DNA from: Candidatus Cloacimonadota bacterium
GTDB taxonomy: Bacteria > Cloacimonadota > Cloacimonadia > Cloacimonadales > TCS61
Assembly: GCA_003647825.1 (NCBI GenBank)
Contig: QMNP01000005.1
Coordinates: 1-17,578 of the forward strand
DNA: 17,578 bases
Direction: 5' to 3'
In this document: piece by piece, positions 12,697 to 17,578 of the stretch
Layout: each line of letters opens with the position of its first letter
Numbering within the stretch: the first letter of the stretch is position 1
Program-made: the position numbers and the translations under genes
The notes under the pieces: generated by a model
Told to the model about the DNA's origin: nothing
Database searches by the model: none
Seen by the model: the letters and a program-made list of their open reading frames with translations, nothing else

Positions 12697-14151
12697 ATGA
12701 ACAAGAAAACAGCAGGAATTGTTGTAATAACTTTGGTGGCTATGTGTAGCGTTCTCGTTGCCCAGGATGATTATGAAGCCTGGAAACAAAAACAGCAGGA
12801 AACTTTTAGACAATATAAAAGTGCCCAGGACAAAGCTTTTGTGGAATTTCTGGAAAAGAATTGGGAGCCATTTGAAGTTTTGAAAGGCGAGAAAAAAGAT
12901 GCAAAACCCAAACCTGTAGAACCACCTGTTGCTGAACCGGAATTGAGAACTGAGCTTCCTGAAGAAAATATTGTGAAAGAAGTTGTTGTCCCTGTATTTC
13001 AGGAAGAAGAGCAAATTGAGAAAAACAGCATGATCGCAATAGATAAAACTGCGCCGCAAATTGAAATTACCTTCTGGGGATTACCACTTACATATAATTA
13101 TGTGTCTGATCTGGCGGTTGAACTGGATCCACTTGACCAGAAAGCTGTAGCTAACTTCTGGTATGTTATAAGCAATTCAGACTATGAAAATCTGCTGAAA
13201 CAAGCCAAAGAATCCCGCGATAAAATGAATTTAAATGATTGGGGTTATTGCCTTTTACTGAATGAAATTGGTAAAAAAATTAGTAAAGAAGATAAAAATC
13301 TGACCCGACTTTTTGTGTGGTTCATGCTTACCAAAACCGGCTTTGAAACAAAAATTGGTTATAATGAAAATAGTGTTTATCTGCTGTTGCCATCTTCCAA
13401 TAAGATCTTCGGAGTATCTTTTATAGAGATTGACGGTAAAAGGTTTTATGCAGTTTCTTTCGATGAGAAGGAAAAGATTGATTTTGCCATTAATACTTAT
13501 GAAGGAAATTATCCCAAAGCAGATGATTTGATAGACCTGGGTATTGATAAATCACCGAAAATAAAGAGTTCAATTGTGGAGAAAGAACTTAAATTCAGTT
13601 ATGATGGTCAGGATTATACAATACCGGTACGTTATGACCAAAATGCTGCTGAGTTCTTCCGTGATTACCCTCAAACTAACCTTGATGTATATTTCAATGC
13701 ACCTCTTTCACCAGAAGCTACCCAATCACTAACTGCAGGTTTAAAACCGATTTTAGAAGGCAGATCAGAAACGGAAGTTGCCAATATTATTCTGCGTTTT
13801 GTACAAACAGCTTTTCAATATAAAACCGATGGTGATCAGTTTGGTCGGGAGAAAAGCTTCTTCTCTGATGAAACACTTTTCTATCCTTACTGTGATTGCG
13901 AAGACCGATCGATTATCTTTTCTTATCTTATTCGACAAATTTTAGATCGTGAAGTTGTCGGGCTGGATTACCCCGGTCATATAGCCACTGGCGTGAATTT
14001 TGCTTCAACAATTAAGGGTGATAATATCGTTGTTGATAATAAGGTCTTTACAATTTGTGATCCAACCTATATCAATGCAGATCTGGGGATGGCAATGCCG
14101 CAATTTAAAGATGTTAAACCGGAAGTGATTGTTCTTTCCAAGAAGGAATAA
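12697..14151 (+). CDS. Exported transglutaminase-like (papain-fold) protein, function unknown
   Basis: Predicted periplasmic protein of 484 aa. It has a signal peptide (1-22, ending VLVAQ), a charged helical segment (24-60), a Pro/Glu-rich linker (about 67-95), a conserved central module (about 110-250: WGYCLLLNEIG, LFVWFMLTKTGFETKIGYNENSVYLLLPS) and a C-terminal transglutaminase-like domain. The likely triad is C401 in CDCEDRS, H428 in PGHIATGV and D455 in ICDPTY. The DCED context matches bacterial transglutaminase-like cysteine peptidases, so peptide-bond cleavage or transfer is plausible, perhaps on envelope proteins or peptidoglycan peptides. The central module resembles segments of uncharacterised Bacteroidota proteins from memory. 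AGGGAGG precedes the ATG by 4 nt. The gene starts a new unit with its own likely promoter, 27 bp before the GlmU-like gene. The fold is well supported, the substrate unknown. Confidence 0.75.
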   Translation: MNKKTAGIVVITLVAMCSVLVAQDDYEAWKQKQQETFRQYKSAQDKAFVEFLEKNWEPFEVLKGEKKDAKPKPVEPPVAEPELRTELPEENIVKEVVVPVFQEEEQIEKNSMIAIDKTAPQIEITFWGLPLTYNYVSDLAVELDPLDQKAVANFWYVISNSDYENLLKQAKESRDKMNLNDWGYCLLLNEIGKKISKEDKNLTRLFVWFMLTKTGFETKIGYNENSVYLLLPSSNKIFGVSFIEIDGKRFYAVSFDEKEKIDFAINTYEGNYPKADDLIDLGIDKSPKIKSSIVEKELKFSYDGQDYTIPVRYDQNAAEFFRDYPQTNLDVYFNAPLSPEATQSLTAGLKPILEGRSETEVANIILRFVQTAFQYKTDGDQFGREKSFFSDETLFYPYCDCEDRSIIFSYLIRQILDREVVGLDYPGHIATGVNFASTIKGDNIVVDNKVFTICDPTYINADLGMAMPQFKDVKPEVIVLSKKE

Positions 14152-14178
14152 ATAAAAGGATCTAAATTCGGAGATATT

Positions 14179-15402
14179 ATGAGATATGTGATTTTTGATG
14201 ATAACAAATGGGAAAATTTCTTTCCTTTAACATATACTCGTTCGACAGGTGATTTGCGAGTCGGTATTTTAAAACTTCGACAGCGTATTTGTGCTTATTT
14301 GGAATTAGAAAAAGCGGATATCATTGTTCCTGTATCGTTACAGAAAGTTTATAAAGAAAGACATTCTGACTGGCAGATCAACACACTCTTTGCAGATGAA
14401 ACGATTTTCATTAACAGCAGAGTGAAAATAAATAATGCTCTTGTACAAGCGATAAAGCAACTTAATGCTGGTAGTTGCCTTATTTACAAACAAGACGTAT
14501 TAGCAGCAAGATTTACACCATTAGCTGGTGATATTTCCAGTGATCAAATGAATGAGTTGTTTAATGAGCTGAGTAAAATGGAATGGAAAGAACCAGTAAC
14601 CTGGAATTATATCTGGGAGCTTATCTCGGAGAATTCCAAATATATCGAACATGATTTCCAGAATTTCTTTTACGACAAAGATAATTACTTTGAAACAGAA
14701 ACAGGAATAACAGTCTTGAATCCCTATAACATCTGGTTGGGAGAAGGTTGCAGTATAATGCCTGGCGTGATAATTGATGCAACCGAAGGGCCTGTAATAA
14801 TAGATGAAGGTGCAAAGATCATGGCCAATGCAGTGATCATGGGTCCTGTTTATATCGGCAAGAATTCCACCATAAAAGTTGGTGCTAAAATTTATGAAGG
14901 AACATCTATCGGACCTGTCTGCAAAGTTGGTGGGGAAGTGGAAGAATCGATTTTCCAGGCTTACAGCAATAAGCAGCATGATGGTTTTCTGGGACACAGC
15001 TATCTGGGTGAATGGATCAATATTGGAGCAGATACAAATAACAGTGATCTTCGTAACGATTATGGGCAGGTTCCTTTGTACTTCTATCCAAAGAAAAAGA
15101 AGATTGATACTGGTTGTCAATTTGTAGGTGCAGTTATTGGAGATCATTCCAAAACTGGAATTAACTGCACAATTAATACAGGTACCGTAATTGGAGTTGG
15201 CTGTAATGTAGTTGGTAGTGATATGATCATGAATCACGTACGTTCTTTCCATTGGGGATTTATGAAAACGTTGATCGAACATGAGATCGGAAAATTCATT
15301 GATACTGCAACAGCGGTGAAGAAAAGAAGGAAACTGGGATTCTCGGAAGCCGAGAAAGAACTTTACAGCAAAATCCATAAATCTGTTTTTGCTTTAAAAT
15401 AA
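14179..15402 (+). CDS. Alternative GlmU-like sugar nucleotidyltransferase/acetyltransferase
   Basis: Putative bifunctional enzyme making UDP-N-acetylglucosamine, of the alternative GlmU family common in Bacteroidota-type bacteria. The N-terminus lacks the canonical GxGTRM loop and instead reads VIFDDNKWENFFPLTYTRSTGDLRVGILKLRQR, the hallmark of this family. Residues about 185-350 form a left-handed beta-helix of hexapeptide repeats (IWLGEGCSIMPGVIIDA, VIIDEGAKIMANAVIMGPVYIG, KVGAKIYEGTSIGPVCKVGG), with LGEWINIGADTNNSDLRNDYG and TGINCTINTGTVIGVGCNV. The 407-aa length is typical. GGAG lies 5 nt before the ATG. It follows the transglutaminase-like gene by 27 bp. Its product would feed peptidoglycan and lipopolysaccharide synthesis, fitting the PBP and glycosyltransferase nearby. 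Activity on other sugars cannot be excluded. Confidence 0.88.
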   Translation: MRYVIFDDNKWENFFPLTYTRSTGDLRVGILKLRQRICAYLELEKADIIVPVSLQKVYKERHSDWQINTLFADETIFINSRVKINNALVQAIKQLNAGSCLIYKQDVLAARFTPLAGDISSDQMNELFNELSKMEWKEPVTWNYIWELISENSKYIEHDFQNFFYDKDNYFETETGITVLNPYNIWLGEGCSIMPGVIIDATEGPVIIDEGAKIMANAVIMGPVYIGKNSTIKVGAKIYEGTSIGPVCKVGGEVEESIFQAYSNKQHDGFLGHSYLGEWINIGADTNNSDLRNDYGQVPLYFYPKKKKIDTGCQFVGAVIGDHSKTGINCTINTGTVIGVGCNVVGSDMIMNHVRSFHWGFMKTLIEHEIGKFIDTATAVKKRRKLGFSEAEKELYSKIHKSVFALK

Positions 15403-15448
15403 AAGAAAATTGCCGGTAACCATTTCCGGAAGATAAATTGGAGTGCTA

Positions 15449-16282
15449 ATGCATGAATATGTAGAACTTACGTTTCGTTCGGAAAGAACGGGATATTTCT
15501 TGAACACAAAAGATCTGGCTTTGGAGCCAGATATGTATGTCATTGCTAAAGTTGAAAGGGGAGAGGACATTGGGCAGATATCAAACTGCGCTATTACCGA
15601 TTCCGATATTGATAAAAAATGTGATAAAGGTGAGATCAGCAAAATTTTAAGGATTGCTACAGAAGCAGATTATAAGCAACTGGGAATAGTAGAGAAGAAA
15701 GAGCAGGAAGCAAAAGAGAAATTTCTGCAGTTAGTAAAAAAATACCCTTTTGAAATGAAACTTTTAGATACATATTATCAGCTAGACGGTAATAAATTAA
15801 CCTTTTTCTTCTCTTCAGATGGACGAATAGATTTTAGAGACTTTGTGCGTGAACTTGCGACGGAATTTAAAACCAGGATCGAGCTTCATCAAACTTCTGG
15901 TCGTGAAGATGCTCGCAGATATGGAGGTTTGGGAATTTGTGGTAAAACTTATTGCTGCTGTACCTTCCTTAAGAAATTTAACCAGGTTACCATTCAGATG
16001 GCAAAAGATCAAAATCTGCTCAGCAATCTTTCCAAAATTTCCGGTCCTTGCGGCAGATTGTTATGCTGCCTGCACTACGAAGAAGATTTTTATATTCAAC
16101 AGTCGGAAGGCTTTCCCAAATTGGAAGAATTGGTGATGTATAAAGATAAAAAAATGTATGTTCTGAAAAACGACTATTACAACAGCAAAGTGAATCTGAT
16201 CTCTGATGATGAAGAACGCTCAACAATTTCTTTGGATGAATATAAAGAACTGAAACGTCAAAATGGAAAAAAACGAAACTAA
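15449..16282 (+). CDS. ricT: PSP1-domain protein, RicT (YaaT) family
   Basis: Cytoplasmic protein of the RicT/PSP1 family. In Bacillus subtilis RicT forms, with RicA and RicF, an Fe-S-carrying complex that modulates RNase Y-dependent mRNA maturation; partners here are unknown. The 277-aa product shows the PSP1 core: DFRDFVRELATEFKTRIELHQTSGREDARRYGGLGICGKTYCCCTFL followed by GPCGRLLCCLHYE. Cysteines C164, C169-C171, C201, C206 and C207 could bind a cluster. I chose the ATG at 15449 because GGAG (15440-15443) lies 5 nt before it; an in-frame GTG at 15443 would overlap that site. The gene overlaps rlmN by 20 bp, so the two are coupled. In other bacteria ricT often neighbours holB or methyltransferase genes. 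Confidence 0.9.
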   Translation: MHEYVELTFRSERTGYFLNTKDLALEPDMYVIAKVERGEDIGQISNCAITDSDIDKKCDKGEISKILRIATEADYKQLGIVEKKEQEAKEKFLQLVKKYPFEMKLLDTYYQLDGNKLTFFFSSDGRIDFRDFVRELATEFKTRIELHQTSGREDARRYGGLGICGKTYCCCTFLKKFNQVTIQMAKDQNLLSNLSKISGPCGRLLCCLHYEEDFYIQQSEGFPKLEELVMYKDKKMYVLKNDYYNSKVNLISDDEERSTISLDEYKELKRQNGKKRN

Positions 16283-17318
16283 AATTGATCCGGATGTTAA
16301 GAAGCACCTGCTGGAGTTATTTCCGGAAGAATTAGAAACTATAATTCTACAGCTTGGAGAAAAGAGATTTAGAAGCAAACAGATCTTGAATTGGATTTAT
16401 CAAAATAGAGAAATTGATTTCGAAAAAATGCTGACTTTGTCGGTGGATCTGAGGTCAAAACTTGCTAAATATTTTGAAAATCAGTTACCTGGAATTAAGG
16501 AAAAAAAACTTTCACAAGATGGGACTACCAAATATCTGCTGGAATTATCTGATGGTAAATTTATTGAAATGGTGCTGATTCCTGCAGGAGAAAAGAATAC
16601 ACTATGTATTTCATCTCAAGTGGGTTGTGCCAGGAAATGCAAATTCTGTGCTACAGCGACTCTTGGCTTTTCTCGAAATCTTGAAGTTCAAGAAATCGTG
16701 GGTCAGATCTGGCTGGCAATAAAGGAGCTTAATGATAGCAAACTGACCAACATAGTATTTATGGGAATGGGTGAACCTCTGGATAATTTGGAGAGCGTAC
16801 TAAAAGCAATTCAGATACTGCAGAGAGATGAATGTTTCAGCTTCAGTCCACGACGTATTACAATTTCGACTTGCGGTGTAATTCCGGGAATTAGAAAATT
16901 AGCTGATAGCGGTATAAAAGTAAAATTAGCTGTTTCTTTAAATTCTGCGATCCAGGAGAAGAGGGAAGAGTTGATGCCAGTTACAAAGCATTATCCTCTG
17001 GCTGAACTAAAGAATGCATTGTTGGATTTTCGTAAAAAAACAGCTTTTCGCATCACCTTTGAATACGTAATGATAAAAGATTTTAATATGAGAAGGGAAG
17101 ATATTAAAGCTTTGCTTTTCTATCTGGGAGATATTTCTTGTAAATTAAATATTATTAAATGGAATGAAGTAGTGAATTTACCGTACAAATCTCCAAACGA
17201 AAAGGAAGTAAAAGAATTTGTGCAGGCAATCTCTAAATTGAGTTTTGCGGTTACACATCGTAAAAGCCGAGGAGCAGACATTGAAGCAGCTTGCGGACAG
17301 TTGGCCGGCAAATATTAA
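16263..17318 (+). CDS. rlmN: 23S rRNA (adenine2503-C2)/tRNA methyltransferase
   Basis: Radical SAM enzyme that methylates C2 of A2503 in 23S rRNA (and A37 of some tRNAs). The 351-aa protein has the cluster motif C122-x3-C126-x2-C129 (GCARKCKFC), the two mechanism cysteines C115 (TLCISSQ) and C344 (AACGQLA), the GMGEPLDN SAM-binding stretch (168-175), RRITISTCG and KLAVSLNSA. These features and its length fit RlmN; Cfr resistance enzymes are the close alternative, but GQLA and the overall pattern favour the housekeeping enzyme. It starts inside the 3' end of ricT with no strong ribosome binding site, consistent with translational coupling. It is the last gene before a repeat-rich non-coding stretch. 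Confidence 0.95.
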   Translation: MEKNETKIDPDVKKHLLELFPEELETIILQLGEKRFRSKQILNWIYQNREIDFEKMLTLSVDLRSKLAKYFENQLPGIKEKKLSQDGTTKYLLELSDGKFIEMVLIPAGEKNTLCISSQVGCARKCKFCATATLGFSRNLEVQEIVGQIWLAIKELNDSKLTNIVFMGMGEPLDNLESVLKAIQILQRDECFSFSPRRITISTCGVIPGIRKLADSGIKVKLAVSLNSAIQEKREELMPVTKHYPLAELKNALLDFRKKTAFRITFEYVMIKDFNMRREDIKALLFYLGDISCKLNIIKWNEVVNLPYKSPNEKEVKEFVQAISKLSFAVTHRKSRGADIEAACGQLAGKY

Positions 17319-17403
17319 GAGAACCCTTGCGAATGTTTGCCAGCAGAGGAATCATTGGGTCACGGATCGACACTGATGATCACAGATAAATTTCCTTTGC
17401 TTG
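17319..17403. other. Non-coding tail after rlmN
   Basis: No convincing gene or terminator appears between rlmN and the window end (17319-17578). This first part includes GGATCGACACTGATGATCAC, a phrase that resembles intergenic filler in FCB-group genomes. The rest (17404-17559) is repeats. Confidence 0.5.
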
Positions 17404-17430
17404 TGTCATCCTGAGCTTAGTCGAAGGACA
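17404..17430. repeat. CATCCTGAGC...GTCGAAGGA dispersed repeat, simple form
   Basis: TGTCATCCTGAGC, TTAG, TCGAAGGACA: the uninterrupted version of the element found in the beta-propeller gene (6948-6998) and, in reverse, at 5756-5797. Confidence 0.8.
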
Positions 17431-17460
17431 AAGGGAAAACAATAAGTGTATGTAAAACTT

Positions 17461-17483
17461 GTTCCCAAGTTTGTCTTGGGAAC
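17461..17483. repeat. GTTCCCAAG hairpin repeat, copy A
   Basis: Perfect 9-bp arms GTTCCCAAG (17461-17469) and CTTGGGAAC (17475-17483) around loop TTTGT. It is identical to copy B 38 bp further on, and to the reverse complement of 167-189 apart from one wobble position. Confidence 0.92.
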
Positions 17484-17498
17484 CCAAATCGTAATCTT

Positions 17499-17521
17499 GT
17501 TCCCAAGTTTGTCTTGGGAAC
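17499..17521. repeat. GTTCCCAAG hairpin repeat, copy B
   Basis: Exact second copy of the 17461-17483 hairpin, again preceded by CTT, so the repeated unit is at least 26 bp. Fifteen bases separate the two hairpins. Confidence 0.92.
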
Positions 17522-17536
17522 ACTGAATTGAAATAT

Positions 17537-17559
17537 GTTACGAAGACGAACTTCGTAAC
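17537..17559. repeat. GTTACGAAG hairpin repeat
   Basis: Perfect 9-bp arms GTTACGAAG (17537-17545) and CTTCGTAAC (17551-17559) around loop ACGAA. The architecture, 5-nt loop beginning AC, 3' arm beginning CTT and trailing GAG are shared with the 167-189 hairpin, while the stem bases differ in a compensated way. Confidence 0.9.
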
Positions 17560-17578
17560 GAGAAAATTTGCAGGTTCA

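Noticed and set aside
14521..15378. 285-aa minus-strand reading frame
   Set aside because: It is fully antisense to the alternative GlmU gene; composition is a mirror of the hexapeptide repeats and there is no ribosome binding site logic.
1..17578. tRNA, rRNA or insertion-sequence genes
   Set aside because: No tRNA-like cloverleaf, rRNA sequence or transposase reading frame was recognised by eye.

Overview
The window looks like a chromosome fragment from an AT-rich, Gram-negative anaerobe of the FCB group, most likely Candidatus Cloacimonadota or a close relative. The evidence is a TonB-dependent receptor (outer membrane), a secreted protein ending in a type A type-IX-secretion (T9SS) sorting domain with the NYPNPFNPSTTISF motif, an FCB-type alternative GlmU, and many short palindromic repeats of a kind I associate with such genomes. 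The phylum call is inference from protein style; no rRNA is present.

Layout. Positions 1-429 carry no gene but are packed with repeats: a 123/124-bp direct repeat and several perfect hairpins. On the minus strand, reading right to left, 2676-430 is a compact Fe-S operon: Rrf2-family regulator, NifS/IscS-type cysteine desulfurase, and an IscU scaffold fused to a MIP18/DUF59-like domain. Divergent from it, across a 73-bp intergenic region, are a FecE/BtuD-type ABC ATPase and an overlapping TonB-dependent receptor (2750-5663). They are followed, after a repeat-filled gap, by a T9SS-targeted beta-propeller protein (5817-7130). Together these look like an outer-membrane metal-chelate (corrinoid, haem or siderophore) uptake locus, with the permease and periplasmic binding protein encoded elsewhere.

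From 7322 onward all genes are on the plus strand. serC (serine and PLP biosynthesis) ends in a strong intrinsic terminator. Then come a Gx-family membrane protein, a class A penicillin-binding protein, a membrane glycosyltransferase 2, a secreted transglutaminase-like protein behind its own promoter, an alternative GlmU-like sugar nucleotidyltransferase/acyltransferase, RicT (PSP1 domain) and RlmN. This is a cell-envelope and precursor-synthesis block followed by an RNA-metabolism pair; close spacing and start/stop overlaps suggest co-transcription.

Positions 17319-17578 are again non-coding and repeat-rich, with hairpins of the same family as the left end.

Most unusual points: a palindromic repeat inserted in frame inside the T9SS sorting domain of the beta-propeller gene, with a related repeat ending 5 bp before that gene's ribosome binding site; a surface beta-propeller beside a TonB receptor, reminiscent of BtuG-BtuB but with a T9SS tag; a NifS lacking the usual PLP-stacking histidine; and an IscU fused to a cysteine-less DUF59-like domain.
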